A stretch of 64,000 bases of DNA from Acidimicrobiales bacterium (GCA_020628865.1 JAHDEJ010000004.1:142103-206102), one strand, 5' to 3'; shown: positions 1-9,524, counted from the stretch's first letter. Made by a program: numbers and translations. The notes: a model not told the origin generated them from the sequence alone.

Positions 1-67
1 CATCGAGGACGGGTGTCGGCACCCGTTCGACCGCCTTCTTTTCCAGATACTTCTTCGCTATGCCCAC
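1..67 (-). CDS. 5' end of a divergent unknown gene (partial)
   Basis: Reading the minus strand from a GTG at 67-65 gives an open frame running off the window edge, beginning VGIAKKYLEKKAVERVPTP. Only 22 codons are visible, so no family can be named. It is divergent from sigR, and a sequence matching a SigR/SigH-type promoter (126-150, minus strand) lies about 60 bases upstream of its start. That is the main support for a real gene start here. Confidence 0.4.
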   Translation of the reverse strand, partial: MGIAKKYLEKKAVERVPTPVLD

Positions 68-125
68 TACGGCAGTCTCGCAGGTTTCGTGGGCGCATCG
101 GTTCGGCGCCGGGTCCGACCCACCA

Positions 126-150
126 AACGTCTCAGGATCGTTGATATTCC
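126..150 (-). promoter_or_regulatory. SigR/SigH-type ECF promoter, minus strand
   Basis: On the minus strand GGAAT (150-146) is followed by 17 bases and GTT (128-126, preceded by C), matching the actinobacterial SigR/SigH consensus GGAAT-N17/18-GTT. It points at the divergent partial gene starting at 67. The site sits between sigR and that gene, so the neighbour may be a SigR target. This is a motif match only; no transcription start is known. Confidence 0.5.
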
Positions 151-202
151 GCGCCGGCGCCCCGTCGTGTCACGAACGAGCTCCGCGCCTTAGGCTCGGA
201 AG

Positions 203-811
203 ATGGCAGACCAAGCCACTTTTGCTGATGCGGCGATGCCGCTCATGGACCAGCTCTACTCGGCGGCGATGCGCATGACGCGCAACTCGGCCGACGCGGA
301 GGATCTCGTCCAGGAGACGTACCTCAAGGCGTACCGCGCGTACGACCGTTTCGAGGAAGGCACGAACCTGAAGGCGTGGATGTATCGCATCCTCACCAAC
401 AGCTACATCAACCGCTACCGGGCCAAGCAGCGTCGCCCGGACGAGTCCGACATCGCCGACGTCGAAGACATGTATCTCTACCGCAGGCTCGGCGGCGAGA
501 ACTCCGAACTCGGCTCCAGCGCCGAAGACGCCTTCCTCGAATCGGTCACCGACACGCAGGTCAAGGCGGCGCTCGAGGCGATTCCCGACAACTTCCGGAT
601 GGCCGTTCTGCTCGCCGATGTCGAGGGTTTTGCGTACAAGGAGATTGCAGAAATTCTCGACGTGCCGATCGGAACCGTGATGAGTCGCATCCATCGGGGA
701 AGAAAAGCGCTCGAGAAGCAGTTGCACGACTACGCAGGCGAGCGGAATCTCTTGCCTGACGCCGAGGAAGACACAGATTCGAGCACCGACGGGGAGGTCG
801 TTGTGCCATGA
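203..811 (+). CDS. sigR: ECF RNA polymerase sigma factor, SigR/SigH type
   Basis: A 202-residue sigma-70 family factor with region 2 at roughly residues 12-85 ([16 protein letters not shown]) and region 4 at about 125-180 ([31 protein letters not shown]). In actinobacteria SigR/SigH directs the thiol-oxidative and heat stress regulon and is held by a zinc-binding anti-sigma factor. The next gene overlaps its stop by four bases and encodes exactly such a protein, which supports the SigR/SigH assignment over other ECF groups. The acidic C-terminal tail after residue 185 is outside the sigma domains. A SigR-type promoter also precedes clpC in this window. Confidence 0.88.
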   Translation: MADQATFADAAMPLMDQLYSAAMRMTRNSADAEDLVQETYLKAYRAYDRFEEGTNLKAWMYRILTNSYINRYRAKQRRPDESDIADVEDMYLYRRLGGENSELGSSAEDAFLESVTDTQVKAALEAIPDNFRMAVLLADVEGFAYKEIAEILDVPIGTVMSRIHRGRKALEKQLHDYAGERNLLPDAEEDTDSSTDGEVVVP

Positions 812-1200
812 GCATGCAACAAGAACCCAGTGAGAACGACATCTTTGCGATGTCCGATCCCTTCTCCGGAGCAGCCGCCCAGGCGTTCTCCGGAGTGGAT
901 GCATTTTCGCCCGGAGGGCCGATGCCGGTCTTTGCGACGGCGGCCAATGCACCGATCGAGCTACCGGATGCCGTCCACGCGTCCTGCCTCGACGTGCAGA
1001 ACAGCATCCCGTTCTTCCTGGACGGCGAACTCACGCCTGTTCAGCAGCAGTCGGTGAAGAACCACGTGGACCTCTGCCCGCCCTGCCAGCGCGCCCAGCT
1101 GTTCCAGTCCCAACTCCGCACGGTGGTCGCCGAAAAGGCGATCGACCCGATGCCGGAAGACGTTCGGGCTCGCATCACCCGAGCACTCGGCTTCGACTGA
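808..1200 (+). CDS. rsrA: Zinc-binding anti-sigma factor, RsrA-like
   Basis: A 130-residue protein whose C-terminal half is a ZAS anti-sigma domain. Cys60 precedes the H-x3-C-x2-C signature (His86, Cys90, Cys93). In RsrA the equivalent Cys and His residues bind zinc, and disulfide formation releases SigR. The start ATG overlaps the sigma stop (ATGA), so the pair is translationally coupled. The N-terminal 50 residues are an extension longer than in typical RsrA proteins (about 105 residues). Function as the SigR redox switch is inferred from motif and pairing. Confidence 0.85.
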   Translation: MSMQQEPSENDIFAMSDPFSGAAAQAFSGVDAFSPGGPMPVFATAANAPIELPDAVHASCLDVQNSIPFFLDGELTPVQQQSVKNHVDLCPPCQRAQLFQSQLRTVVAEKAIDPMPEDVRARITRALGFD

Positions 1201-1221
1201 CCGGCGGCTACACTTCACACC

Positions 1222-1365
1222 ATGATCGCTGTCGTCTGGCATTTCTGGATCGCCCCCATCCTCGTGATCGGCGCGATTCTCACCATCGGAGCCATCGTGG
1301 CCGGCTATCTCGGCACGGTCACGGCCAAGCAGTACCCGCCGCGGAGCCAGCGGAAGAAGAAGTGA
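1222..1365 (+). CDS. 47-residue single-pass membrane peptide
   Basis: A short frame beginning ATG at 1222 encodes a hydrophobic segment (about residues 9-33) followed by a basic tail ending RSQRKKK. Its stop overlaps the GTG start of the following metalloprotease (GTGA at 1362-1365), which supports it being translated. It looks like a one-helix inner-membrane protein with a cytoplasmic basic end. No family is recognised. Confidence 0.65.
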   Translation: MIAVVWHFWIAPILVIGAILTIGAIVAGYLGTVTAKQYPPRSQRKKK

Positions 1366-2438
1366 GCGAAGCGGGCGCCGTCGACTGGGACCTCGCGCGC
1401 ACGATCGCCGCAAAGGTCAGTCGTAACGAGCCCGAACTCGAGGGCGAAGAGCTCGCTCGCGTCGAGGCGGACTTCGCTGAATTCACCGCGCTCGCCGAGG
1501 AACTCGTCGGCGCCGAGACCGGCCTGCATTCCCTCGCCGGCGCTGCTCGTGGTCGGGTGGCAACCCGGGCCGACTGGGTCGATGCCAACATCCGATCCTT
1601 CCAGCGCCTGCTGAAGCCGCTGCTCGAGCAGATGGACGACGGCAAGACCGGGCCCATGGCCTCGGTCGGTCGCAAGGCGGCCGGTGTCGAGGTCGGCGCC
1701 ATGCTCGGCTGGATGTCGACACGGGTGTTGGGCCAGTACGACCTGCTCGTCATCGAAGACGAGGAGCCGGAGAAGCAGGACATCGTCTACTACGTGGGCG
1801 CCAACGTGGCGGCGCTCGAGAAGCGCTTTGCGTTTCCCGAGCGCGACTTCCGTCTGTGGTTGGCGCTGCACGAGGTCACCCATCGGGCCCAGTTCACCGG
1901 TGTGCCCTGGATGCGCGACCACTTCCTCAGCCTCGTCAACCTCACGATGGAAGACGTCGACCCGGACCCCAAGCGGTTCATCGACGGTCTCCAGCGGGTG
2001 GTCGAAGCGCGCCGAGCCGGCGAGGATCCGCTGGCCGACGGTGGGCTCACCGGCGTGTTCGCCACCGAGAAGCAGCGCGAAGCGCTGGAGAAGATCGGTG
2101 GGCTCATGAGCCTGCTCGAGGGCCACGGCGACACCACCATGGATCGGGCCGGCATCGGCTACGTCCACAACGCCGAACGCTTCGGACGCATCCTGCGCCA
2201 GCGTCGCCAGAACGCCTCGAAGTTCGTCCTGCTGCTCCAGAAGCTCGCCGGCATCGAGGCCAAGATGAAGCAGTACGCGCAGGGCGAGGCCTTCATCGAG
2301 TCGGTCGAAGAACACGGCGGACGCGAGCTCATGGATCGGGTGTGGGAAGGTCCGACGCTGTTGCCGGCCCTCACCGAGATCAAGGAACCGCAACTCTGGA
2401 TCGATCGGGTGGCAGCACCCGAACCGGTCGTTGCCTGA
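1362..2438 (+). CDS. Zincin-like metallopeptidase, DUF2342 family
   Basis: A 358-residue protein with an HExxH zinc-protease signature, HEVTH at residues 170-174. This family (DUF2342, also labelled coenzyme F420 biosynthesis-associated) is typical of actinobacteria. Its M. tuberculosis member Rv3626c sits next to tilS and hpt, as here. No signal peptide or transmembrane segment is seen, so it is probably cytoplasmic. Substrate and physiological role are unknown. GTG start overlaps the preceding peptide's stop; the downstream tilS start overlaps its own end by eight bases. Confidence 0.85.
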   Translation: MSEAGAVDWDLARTIAAKVSRNEPELEGEELARVEADFAEFTALAEELVGAETGLHSLAGAARGRVATRADWVDANIRSFQRLLKPLLEQMDDGKTGPMASVGRKAAGVEVGAMLGWMSTRVLGQYDLLVIEDEEPEKQDIVYYVGANVAALEKRFAFPERDFRLWLALHEVTHRAQFTGVPWMRDHFLSLVNLTMEDVDPDPKRFIDGLQRVVEARRAGEDPLADGGLTGVFATEKQREALEKIGGLMSLLEGHGDTTMDRAGIGYVHNAERFGRILRQRRQNASKFVLLLQKLAGIEAKMKQYAQGEAFIESVEEHGGRELMDRVWEGPTLLPALTEIKEPQLWIDRVAAPEPVVA

Positions 2439-3345
2439 GCACAGCGCACTCGCCGACCTGCTCGGCGACTTCCTTCCGCTCACGACCTTTCCTGCACCGG
2501 GTGCTCGGCTGCGCTGCGGTGTTTCGGGTGGAGCGGACTCACTTGCGCTCCTCGCCCTCGGCGTGGCTGCTGGTTGTGACGTGACCGCCGTGCACGTGGA
2601 CCACGGTCAGCGGGAGGGATCGGCGGATGAAGCGGCACTCGTCGTCGAGGCAGCCGCGCAGATCGGTGCGGCAATCGAGACCGCCCGCGTCGACGTCGAA
2701 CCAGGCCCAAACCTCGAAGCCCGGCTGCGCACGGCTCGCTACGCCGTACTCGGCGAGGCGGCGGCGACCGGCCACACCGCCGACGACCAGGCGGAGACGA
2801 TGCTCATCAACCTGCTGCGAGGCGCCGGGCTCGTCGGGTTGGGGGCGATGCAGCCCGGACCGCGACGACCGATCCTGGCGTTGCGCCGCGAGGACACGCT
2901 GGCGGTGTGCGCCCGACTCGGATGGACGCCCTTCGCCGATCCGTCGAACCGGGACCCGGCGTTCGTACGCAATCGGATCCGGCACGAACTCCGACCGCTC
3001 CTCGACGACATCGCCGGCCGCGACGTCACCCCACTGCTTGCAAGAACCGCCACCCACATGCGATCGACAGCGGACCTGATCGACCGGCTCGCCGACGATG
3101 TCGACCCGACCGACGCACGAGCCATCGCGGCCCAGCCGGAAGCCGTCGCCGTCCGTGCGCTGCAGCGATGGATCCGTGAAGAACTCGAGGAACCGCACCC
3201 GATCGACACCGCTGGCCTCCTACGCGTGCTCGCCGTCGCTCGAGGCGAGGTGCAGGCGACCGAGGTGACCGGAGGCATCCGCGTGTATCGCTCCCGGCAA
3301 CGCCTTCATGCCGAACAGATCGACGCCGGCCCGCCCGCCGACTGA
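2431..3345 (+). CDS. tilS: tRNA(Ile)-lysidine synthetase
   Basis: A 304-residue N-type ATP pyrophosphatase that converts cytidine-34 of tRNA-Ile(CAU) to lysidine, changing its decoding from AUG to AUA. The PP-loop SGGADS is at residues 32-37, and conserved elements VDHGQREGS and GHTADDQAETML follow. The TTG start lies inside the end of the metalloprotease gene, indicating coupling. The protein ends soon after a short C-terminal region, as in other actinobacterial TilS proteins, which lack the full E. coli C-terminal domains. Confidence 0.9.
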   Translation: MPEHSALADLLGDFLPLTTFPAPGARLRCGVSGGADSLALLALGVAAGCDVTAVHVDHGQREGSADEAALVVEAAAQIGAAIETARVDVEPGPNLEARLRTARYAVLGEAAATGHTADDQAETMLINLLRGAGLVGLGAMQPGPRRPILALRREDTLAVCARLGWTPFADPSNRDPAFVRNRIRHELRPLLDDIAGRDVTPLLARTATHMRSTADLIDRLADDVDPTDARAIAAQPEAVAVRALQRWIREELEEPHPIDTAGLLRVLAVARGEVQATEVTGGIRVYRSRQRLHAEQIDAGPPAD

Positions 3346-3398
3346 CTTGGGGAACGGGTTCTTGCAGCGGCCGACGCAGCGGCTACCCTTCGAGGCGC

Positions 3399-3971
3399 AT
3401 GGATCACGACCTGCCCAACGTCCCATCGACCGGCAAGGCCCCCGATGGGGAACTCGGCGGCATCCTCGTGACGGAGGAACAGATCGCCGTCCGAGTCCGT
3501 GAGCTCGGTGCACAGATCACCGAGGACTACGCCGGCAAGAACCCCCTGCTCGTGGCCGTCCTGCGGGGCGCCTACGTGTTCATGGCCGATCTGGCCCGGG
3601 CGATCGACCTACAGGTCGAGGTCGACTTCATGGCCGTCTCGTCCTACGGAAACTCGACCAACTCGTCCGGTGTGGTTCGGATACTGAAGGACCTCGACGA
3701 AGATCTCGAAGGCCGCCACGTCATCGTGGTGGAGGACATCATCGACAGCGGCCTGACCCTGTCCTACCTCCGACGCAATCTGAAGAATCGCAGCGCTGCG
3801 TCGGTCGAGGTCTGTGCGCTTCTCGTGCGAGAGGGACGCCAGAAGGTCGACCAGGACCTTGCCTATGTCGGCTTTGAGCTGCCGCCGGACTTCGTGGTCG
3901 GCTACGGGCTCGACGTGTCCGGCAAGTACCGCAACCTCCCATTCATCGCGCAGTTCGTCGGATCTGCCTGA
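3399..3971 (+). CDS. hpt: Hypoxanthine phosphoribosyltransferase
   Basis: A 190-residue type I phosphoribosyltransferase for purine salvage (hypoxanthine/guanine plus PRPP to IMP/GMP). The PRPP-binding motif VVEDIIDSGLT is at 110-120 and the substrate loop includes LRGAYVFMADL. Gene order tilS-hpt-ftsH matches other actinobacteria. A 53-base gap after tilS may carry its own promoter; it contains no clear terminator. Confidence 0.92.
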   Translation: MDHDLPNVPSTGKAPDGELGGILVTEEQIAVRVRELGAQITEDYAGKNPLLVAVLRGAYVFMADLARAIDLQVEVDFMAVSSYGNSTNSSGVVRILKDLDEDLEGRHVIVVEDIIDSGLTLSYLRRNLKNRSAASVEVCALLVREGRQKVDQDLAYVGFELPPDFVVGYGLDVSGKYRNLPFIAQFVGSA

Positions 3972-4019
3972 ACACCTGCGGCGGGCGCTGGTGTCCGTCG
4001 CTGAACTGAAGAGTTTCTC

Positions 4020-5930
4020 GTGAAGAAGTTGTCTCGAAACTGGCTCGTTCTGATCGGTGGTCTGGTGCTGGTCGCCGTCATCATCACCTCGGTGCTCACC
4101 GGCGAGCCCGAACCGACGGAACTCACCTTCTCGGAGCTCGAGGACCGGATTGCCGAAGGGGTGATCACCGAGGCCACCATCCTCGACCGGTCGCACGAGG
4201 TCGAAGGCCTGCTCCAGAGCGGTGAACGTTTCGTTGCGAGCTTCCCGGCCGAGGCCACCGACGAACTGTTCGCCGAGCTCCGTGCAGCGGAGCCCGAGAT
4301 CGCGCTCGACACGGATCGGCAGCAGGAGAGCCTCTGGGTTTCGCTGCTGTTCAGCCTTCTCCCGATTCTCCTGCTCGTCGGCATTTTCCTATTCTTCATC
4401 AACTCGATGCAGGGTGGCGGCCGGGGTGTCATGCAGTTCGGCAAGGCCAAGGCCCGCAAGATGTCGAAGGACCAGCCGCAGGTCACCTTCGCCGACGTTG
4501 CGGGAGTCGACGAGGCGGTCGAAGAGCTGACCGAGATTCGGGACTTCCTGGCGGACCCGGAGCGCTTTCAGAAGATCGGCGCACGAATCCCGAAGGGCGT
4601 GCTGCTCTACGGCCCGCCCGGAACCGGGAAGACGCTGCTCGCCCGAGCCGTCGCCGGGGAGGCGGGCGTTCCCTTCTTCACCATCTCCGGGTCGGACTTC
4701 GTGGAGATGTTCGTGGGCGTTGGTGCCAGCCGTGTGCGCGATCTCTTCGAGCAGGCCAAGGCGGAGGCGCCCGCCATCATCTTCGTCGATGAGATCGACG
4801 CGGTCGGCCGGCATCGTGGCGCCGGCCTCGGGGGCGGACACGACGAGCGCGAGCAGACGCTCAACCAGCTGCTCGTCGAAATGGACGGCTTCGACGTGGC
4901 CAGCGGCGTCATCCTCATCGCCGCCACGAACCGTCCCGACATTCTCGACCCGGCCCTGCTGCGGCCCGGCCGCTTCGATCGTCAGATCGTGGTGGATCGC
5001 CCCGACCTCGAGGGCCGTCGCCGCATCGCCGAGGTGCATGCCAAGGGCAAGCCGCTCGACGACGATGTGTCTTCCGAAGTCATCGCCCGTCGCACCCCCG
5101 GGTTCACGGGCGCCGATCTCTCGAACCTATTAAACGAGGCTGCCCTCCTCGCCGCCCGCCGCGACAAGAGCACCGTCTCGCAGCTCGAGATCGAAGACGC
5201 CATCGACCGCGTGATTGCCGGGCCCGAGCGCAAGACACGTGCGATGTCAGAAGACGAGAAGGCGATCATCGCCTACCACGAAGCCGGACACGCCATCGTC
5301 GGACACGTCCTCCCGAACACCGACCCGATTCACAAGGTGTCGATCATCGCCCGGGGTCGCGCGCTGGGTTGGACGCTCGCGCTGCCGGAACAGGACAAGT
5401 ACCTCAAGTCGCAGTCGGAACTCACGGACGAGATGGCGATGCTGCTCGGCGGCCGGACCGCCGAGGAGATCATCTTCGGTGACCCCACCACCGGCGCCGC
5501 CAACGACATCGAGCGGGTGGCCGACATCGCTCGGGCGATGGTCACCGAATACGGCATGAGCGACCAGCTCGGTCCGCAGAAGCTCGGCCACAAGGGTGGC
5601 GAAGTCTTCCTCGGCAAGGACATGAGCCACGAAGCCAACTACTCGGACGAGATCGCGGCGCTGATCGACCGCGAGGTCCGCGGCCTCGTGGATCGGGCGC
5701 ACGACGAGGCCCGGGAAATTCTGACCATCCACCGATCGGTGCTCGATCGACTCGCCGAGGCGCTGATCGAGCATGAGACACTCGACGGGAATGAACTGGA
5801 CGCAATTCTTGCTGGGGCTGGTGGCGGGTCACCCGGCACCGTCGGGACAGCCACGGCTTCCGGGCCGATGCTGGACACGCCACAACCCGCCGAGCAGATG
5901 CGTACCGAAGGAATGGACGGACCCACATGA
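4020..5930 (+). CDS. ftsH: ATP-dependent zinc metalloprotease FtsH
   Basis: A 636-residue membrane AAA+ protease that degrades membrane and cytosolic proteins. Two transmembrane helices (about 9-26 and 105-126) flank a short extracytoplasmic domain. The AAA module follows, with Walker A GPPGTGKT at 198-205, Walker B IIFVDEID and the second-region-of-homology RPGRFDR. The zinc site HEAGH is at 420-424. The C-terminus is Gly/Pro/Thr-rich and divergent, as usual. GTG start; its last codons overlap the folE start (ATGA), so it is coupled to the folate operon. Confidence 0.95.
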   Translation: MKKLSRNWLVLIGGLVLVAVIITSVLTGEPEPTELTFSELEDRIAEGVITEATILDRSHEVEGLLQSGERFVASFPAEATDELFAELRAAEPEIALDTDRQQESLWVSLLFSLLPILLLVGIFLFFINSMQGGGRGVMQFGKAKARKMSKDQPQVTFADVAGVDEAVEELTEIRDFLADPERFQKIGARIPKGVLLYGPPGTGKTLLARAVAGEAGVPFFTISGSDFVEMFVGVGASRVRDLFEQAKAEAPAIIFVDEIDAVGRHRGAGLGGGHDEREQTLNQLLVEMDGFDVASGVILIAATNRPDILDPALLRPGRFDRQIVVDRPDLEGRRRIAEVHAKGKPLDDDVSSEVIARRTPGFTGADLSNLLNEAALLAARRDKSTVSQLEIEDAIDRVIAGPERKTRAMSEDEKAIIAYHEAGHAIVGHVLPNTDPIHKVSIIARGRALGWTLALPEQDKYLKSQSELTDEMAMLLGGRTAEEIIFGDPTTGAANDIERVADIARAMVTEYGMSDQLGPQKLGHKGGEVFLGKDMSHEANYSDEIAALIDREVRGLVDRAHDEAREILTIHRSVLDRLAEALIEHETLDGNELDAILAGAGGGSPGTVGTATASGPMLDTPQPAEQMRTEGMDGPT

Positions 5931-6535
5931 GTGAAGCCGAAGACGTCGAGATGAGCCCGAAGGCAAACGAAGTCGACCACGCGAAGATCGAAGCTGCCGT
6001 ACGGGACATCCTCGAAGCGATCGGTGAAGATCCGGACCGCGACGGACTGCTCGACACACCCGCTCGGGTCGCCCGTATGTACGCCGAGATCACCGGCGGC
6101 CTGCGTGAAGACCCCGTCGAGCACCTCTACAAGGTTTTCGACGTCGACCACGACGAAATGATCATGGTGCGTGACATCCCCATCTACTCGATGTGTGAGC
6201 ACCACCTCCTCCCGTTCTACGGCACCGCCCACGTCGCGTACATCCCGAAGTCCGGTGGTCGCATCACCGGCCTGTCGAAGATCGCCCGGTTGGTCGATGG
6301 CTACGCCCGACGCCCCCAGGTCCAGGAGCGGCTCACCCGTCAGGTTGCCGACGCGGTGCAGGAAGCGCTCGATCCGGCCGGCGTGCTCGTCGTCGTCTCC
6401 GCAGAGCACATGTGCATGTCGATGCGTGGTGTCCGCAAGCCGGGCTCGTCGACCGTCACGTCCGCCGTCCACGGCACCTTCCGAGAGAACGTCTCCACGC
6501 GTCTGGAGGCGATGCGGTTCCTCGAAGGCCGCTGA
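5927..6535 (+). CDS. folE: GTP cyclohydrolase I
   Basis: A 202-residue enzyme for the first step of tetrahydrofolate synthesis, GTP to 7,8-dihydroneopterin triphosphate. It shows the zinc-binding MCEHHLLPF segment, the [20 protein letters not shown] helix and the [10 protein letters not shown] motif with the third ligand Cys. ATG overlaps the ftsH stop. First gene of a folE-folP-(phosphatase-like)-folB-folK run. Confidence 0.95.
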   Translation: MSEAEDVEMSPKANEVDHAKIEAAVRDILEAIGEDPDRDGLLDTPARVARMYAEITGGLREDPVEHLYKVFDVDHDEMIMVRDIPIYSMCEHHLLPFYGTAHVAYIPKSGGRITGLSKIARLVDGYARRPQVQERLTRQVADAVQEALDPAGVLVVVSAEHMCMSMRGVRKPGSSTVTSAVHGTFRENVSTRLEAMRFLEGR

Positions 6536-7350
6536 TGACTCCGGCGCCACGGATTCCCGAGGTGCTCGACTCGCCCGGACCACTGGTCATGGGCATCTTG
6601 AACACCACGCCGGACTCGTTCAGCGACGGTGGCAACTGGACCACGGTGGATCGAGCAGTCGCCCACGCGGAACGGATGTTGCTCGAAGGCGCAGACATCA
6701 TCGATGTTGGCGGAGAGAGCAGCCGACCGGGCGCCGCTCCGGTGAGCCTCAGCGACGAACTCGACCGCGTCATCCCGGTGATCGAACGGCTGGCCGGGCG
6801 TTGCGTCCTCTCGATCGACACGGCCAAGCCCGAGGTGGCGGACGCAGCCATCCGAGCGGGCGCCACGATCGTCAACGACATCACGGCCCGCCTCGAGGAC
6901 GTGGCCGGACACCACGGTGTCGGATGGATTGCCATGCACATGCTCGGCGAGCCCCGAACCATGCAAAATGACCCGACCTACGGCGATGTCGTCGCCGAGA
7001 TCCGGACGGCGCTTGAAGACGCCGTGGCCCGCGGAAACCGGGCTGGAGTACCCAGAATGTGGGTGGATCCGGGAATTGGGTTCGGAAAGACCACAAAACA
7101 CAACCTGAACCTGCTCCGGGATGTCGATTCTCTGACTACCATCGGCCACAGGATGGCTGTCGGAGTAAGCAGAAAACGATTCATCGGCGAACTGCATGCA
7201 GCGAGCGATGGAGTCGAGGAGGTCGACACGATCGACCGGCTCGAGGGTTCTGTACAAGCTGCGGTCTGGTCGATGCGGGCGGGTGCCCACATCGTCAGAG
7301 TCCACGATGTCCGCCCGACCGCCCTGGCTGCACGCCTGATCGCAGCCTGA
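6535..7350 (+). CDS. folP: Dihydropteroate synthase
   Basis: A 271-residue TIM-barrel enzyme joining p-aminobenzoate to dihydropterin pyrophosphate; target class of sulfonamides. Signatures are MGILNTTPDSFSDGG near the N-terminus, DVGGESSRPGA, and GVSRKRFIG toward the end. The ATG at 6535 overlaps the folE stop by one base (TGATG) and gives the normal family length. An in-frame ATG at 6412 would overlap folE by more than 120 bases and is rejected. Confidence 0.93.
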   Translation: MTPAPRIPEVLDSPGPLVMGILNTTPDSFSDGGNWTTVDRAVAHAERMLLEGADIIDVGGESSRPGAAPVSLSDELDRVIPVIERLAGRCVLSIDTAKPEVADAAIRAGATIVNDITARLEDVAGHHGVGWIAMHMLGEPRTMQNDPTYGDVVAEIRTALEDAVARGNRAGVPRMWVDPGIGFGKTTKHNLNLLRDVDSLTTIGHRMAVGVSRKRFIGELHAASDGVEEVDTIDRLEGSVQAAVWSMRAGAHIVRVHDVRPTALAARLIAA

Positions 7351-7381
7351 CCACACGATTCGACGAGAGAGACGACAACAC

Positions 7382-7912
7382 ATGGCAAGCAGTCAGCGCC
7401 TGAAGGGAAAGTGGGCGCTCGGAATCGAGCCCCGGCACTTCACATGGGTGCTCCGTGATCGCCTTGCGGTCTGCGAGCGTCCCGGCGGTTACGGCGACGC
7501 GCACCGCCGCGTCCGCCGGCAGGAAGAGATCATCTGGGTACGCGTGAACGGCTTCGACCGCATCGTGTCCCTCATCCCGAACGCCGCGAACCTCCACAAC
7601 TACGACGAAGAGGACGTGGCCTGGATCCACCGGCCGTTCCGTGGGCCCGAGGACGGCATCAAAAACCTGAGCAGCATCTACGCCGATCTGCACACGCTCA
7701 CCACCCAGGGCTTCCGTCTCCTCATGCACCGCGAAGAGCTCGGTGACCACGTCGCCGGTCTCGTGGCCGGCTATCTCGTGTGGACCGGCATGGTGCCCGA
7801 TGAGCCGAAGGCGATCGTCACCGTCGAGCAGCTGCTGTCGCGCCAGATGGGTCCGCTCGCACGTGAGATCGTGGCCGTTGCCGGCAGCGAGCCCCGGAAC
7901 CGCATCGGCTGA
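7382..7912 (+). CDS. Dual-specificity-phosphatase-like protein lacking the catalytic Cys
   Basis: A 176-residue protein between folP and folB. The pattern VSLIPNAANLHNY, then a helix LSSIYADLHTLTTQGFRLL, then MHREELGDHVAGLVAGYLVW resembles the fold order of dual-specificity/tyrosine phosphatases, whose P-loop reads HCxxGxxRTG. Here the Cys after His is Arg, and the P-loop Arg position is not conserved, so phosphatase chemistry is not expected. Location inside the folate operon suggests a phosphate- or pterin-linked binding role. That is inference; the family is not named with certainty. Confidence 0.55.
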   Translation: MASSQRLKGKWALGIEPRHFTWVLRDRLAVCERPGGYGDAHRRVRRQEEIIWVRVNGFDRIVSLIPNAANLHNYDEEDVAWIHRPFRGPEDGIKNLSSIYADLHTLTTQGFRLLMHREELGDHVAGLVAGYLVWTGMVPDEPKAIVTVEQLLSRQMGPLAREIVAVAGSEPRNRIG

Positions 7913-7913
7913 C

Positions 7914-8273
7914 GTGTCCGATCAGATAGAACTTCGTGGCCTGCGGGTCATGGCCTACTGCGGCATCCTCCCCGAGGAGGTCGAGCGGCGCCAGCCATTC
8001 GAGATCGACGTGGACGTCGAGTGCGATCTTCGCGCCGCAGGCCAGTCCGACGACCTGAACAACACCATCGATTACGGCGGCCTCGTCGCTGCGATCGAGG
8101 CGCTGGCCGTCAACAATCGGTACGGCCTGCTCGAACGATTCGCCTCCGATGTCGCCGCGGCCGTCCTCGTGCCGGATCTGGCGACGGCCGCCACGGTCTC
8201 GGTTCGGAAACTCCGACCACCGGTTCCCCAGGATCTCGCCAGCTCCGGCGTCACGATCCGGAGAACGGCATGA
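7914..8273 (+). CDS. folB: Dihydroneopterin aldolase
   Basis: A 119-residue protein starting GTG at 7914, one base after the preceding stop codon. It cleaves dihydroneopterin to 6-hydroxymethyl-dihydropterin. Family features are IELRGLRVMAYCGILPEEVERRQPF at the start, DLNNTIDYGGLV, and LLERFASDVAAAVL with the catalytic-region Glu. Length is normal (about 120). Its stop overlaps the folK start (ATGA). Confidence 0.92.
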   Translation: MSDQIELRGLRVMAYCGILPEEVERRQPFEIDVDVECDLRAAGQSDDLNNTIDYGGLVAAIEALAVNNRYGLLERFASDVAAAVLVPDLATAATVSVRKLRPPVPQDLASSGVTIRRTA

Positions 8274-8728
8274 CGCGTCGGGCATTCCTCGGCCTCGGAT
8301 CCAACATCGGCGATCGGGAAGGCCACCTTCGGCATGCCATCGACCGGATCCCGGACGTCGTTCGCGTCTCTGCATTCTGGGAGACACTGCCAGTCGGGGG
8401 CCCGGAGCAGGACAATTTCCTGAACTGTGTGGTGCAGCTCATGACCGACCGAACCGCTCGTCAGCTGCTGGCGGTGTGCCGGGAGCGCGAGGCCGACGCG
8501 GAGCGGATTCGGGTCGAACGTTGGGGCCCGCGGACGCTCGATGTCGATGTGTTGTGGATCGACGGCGAGACCGTCGACGAGCACGACCTCGTCGTGCCGC
8601 ACCCTCGGATGTTCGAGCGGGCCTTCGTCCTGACACCGCTTCGTGAGCTCGCCCCCGACGTGGTCCCCGACGACTACGTGGATGCGCCGCTGTCGGACGT
8701 CTGGCCGTACGCGCCGACGGAGGGATGA
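8270..8728 (+). CDS. folK: 6-hydroxymethyl-7,8-dihydropterin pyrophosphokinase
   Basis: A 152-residue HPPK that transfers pyrophosphate from ATP to hydroxymethyl-dihydropterin, supplying FolP. The N-terminal FLGLGSNIGDREGHL and the signature RWGPRTLDVDVLWIDG are present. The metal-binding DxD is DVDV. ATG at 8270 overlaps the folB stop and gives normal length. The next gene overlaps its stop by four bases. Confidence 0.93.
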   Translation: MTRRAFLGLGSNIGDREGHLRHAIDRIPDVVRVSAFWETLPVGGPEQDNFLNCVVQLMTDRTARQLLAVCREREADAERIRVERWGPRTLDVDVLWIDGETVDEHDLVVPHPRMFERAFVLTPLRELAPDVVPDDYVDAPLSDVWPYAPTEG

Positions 8729-9450
8729 GCCCGACCTTTTCGCTGATCGGCCGCGGCCGGGCGGGAGGGTCGATGGCGTTGGCGTTGGAGGCTGCGGGCT
8801 GGCGATTGGAGCAGACGTTTGGCCGCGGCGACGACATCTCCGCAGCTGCGGCCGGTGTCGACGTCTGTGTGATCGCCACGCCGGATGCCGCGATTGCCGA
8901 GGTCGCTGCGGCCGTGCATCCGAGTGATGGCGTGCTGCTGCATCTGTCGGGCGTGACCGGACTCGATGCGTTGGCCGGACACCGGGCTGCGGCCCTGCAT
9001 CCGCTGGTGGCGCTGCCCGACGAGGAGGCTGGCGCTGCCGCGCTCGCGAGCGCCTGGTTCGCCGTGGGCGGAGACCCGATCGCGATCGAGATCGCGGAGT
9101 TGCTCAGCGGCAACTGGTTCGTGATCGCCGACTCGGATCGCACGCTCTATCACGCGGCCGCGGTGGTGGCGTCGAATCATCTTGTCGCGTTGCTCGGACA
9201 GGTCGAGCGGATCGCCGCATCGATCGATGTTCCGAGTGCCGCCTTCCTTCGGCTCGCCGCCGGAGCCCTCGAGGATGTGGAGCGGTTGGGGAGCGCTGCA
9301 GCCCTGACCGGTCCGGCTCGACGCGGCGACGAGGCAACGATCGACGCCCATCGCCAGGCGCTCGCCGAGCGTCTGCCCGACGAGCTCGCGGCCTACGACG
9401 CACTCCTCGCCGAGGCCCGCCGCCTCCTCCCACCCGACGAACCCACCTGA
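8725..9450 (+). CDS. Rossmann-like/DUF2520 domain protein
   Basis: A 241-residue protein with an N-terminal dinucleotide-binding start (FSLIGRGRAGGSMALAL) and a C-terminal helical DUF2520 domain (FVIADSDRTLYHAAAVVASNH). It corresponds to Rv3603c, which lies immediately before panC in M. tuberculosis, as here. The family resembles NAD(P)-dependent reductases such as ketopantoate reductase. A pantothenate-pathway reductase role is plausible but unproven. Confidence 0.8.
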   Translation: MSPTFSLIGRGRAGGSMALALEAAGWRLEQTFGRGDDISAAAAGVDVCVIATPDAAIAEVAAAVHPSDGVLLHLSGVTGLDALAGHRAAALHPLVALPDEEAGAAALASAWFAVGGDPIAIEIAELLSGNWFVIADSDRTLYHAAAVVASNHLVALLGQVERIAASIDVPSAAFLRLAAGALEDVERLGSAAALTGPARRGDEATIDAHRQALAERLPDELAAYDALLAEARRLLPPDEPT

Positions 9451-9455
9451 CCCCC

Positions 9456-9507
9456 CACGCTCCGCGCGCACCCCCTCACAAGTGGGGGCAGCCCCCACTT
9501 GTGAGTG
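9456..9507 (+). repeat. Palindromic dispersed repeat, copy 1
   Basis: A perfect hairpin occupies 9475-9505: 14-base arms CTCACAAGTGGGGG and CCCCCACTTGTGAG around a CAG loop. Together with the flank CTCCGCGCGCAC just before it, the ~50-base unit recurs in inverted orientation at 19739-19795. It could terminate the folate operon, but the matching second copy suggests a mobile or REP-like repeat. Confidence 0.7.
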
Positions 9508-9524
9508 CTTGGCCACACAGCGTG

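Noticed and set aside
6412..6534. Upstream ATG for folP inside folE
   Set aside because: Would add 41 unrelated residues; the ATG at 6535 overlaps the folE stop and gives standard length.
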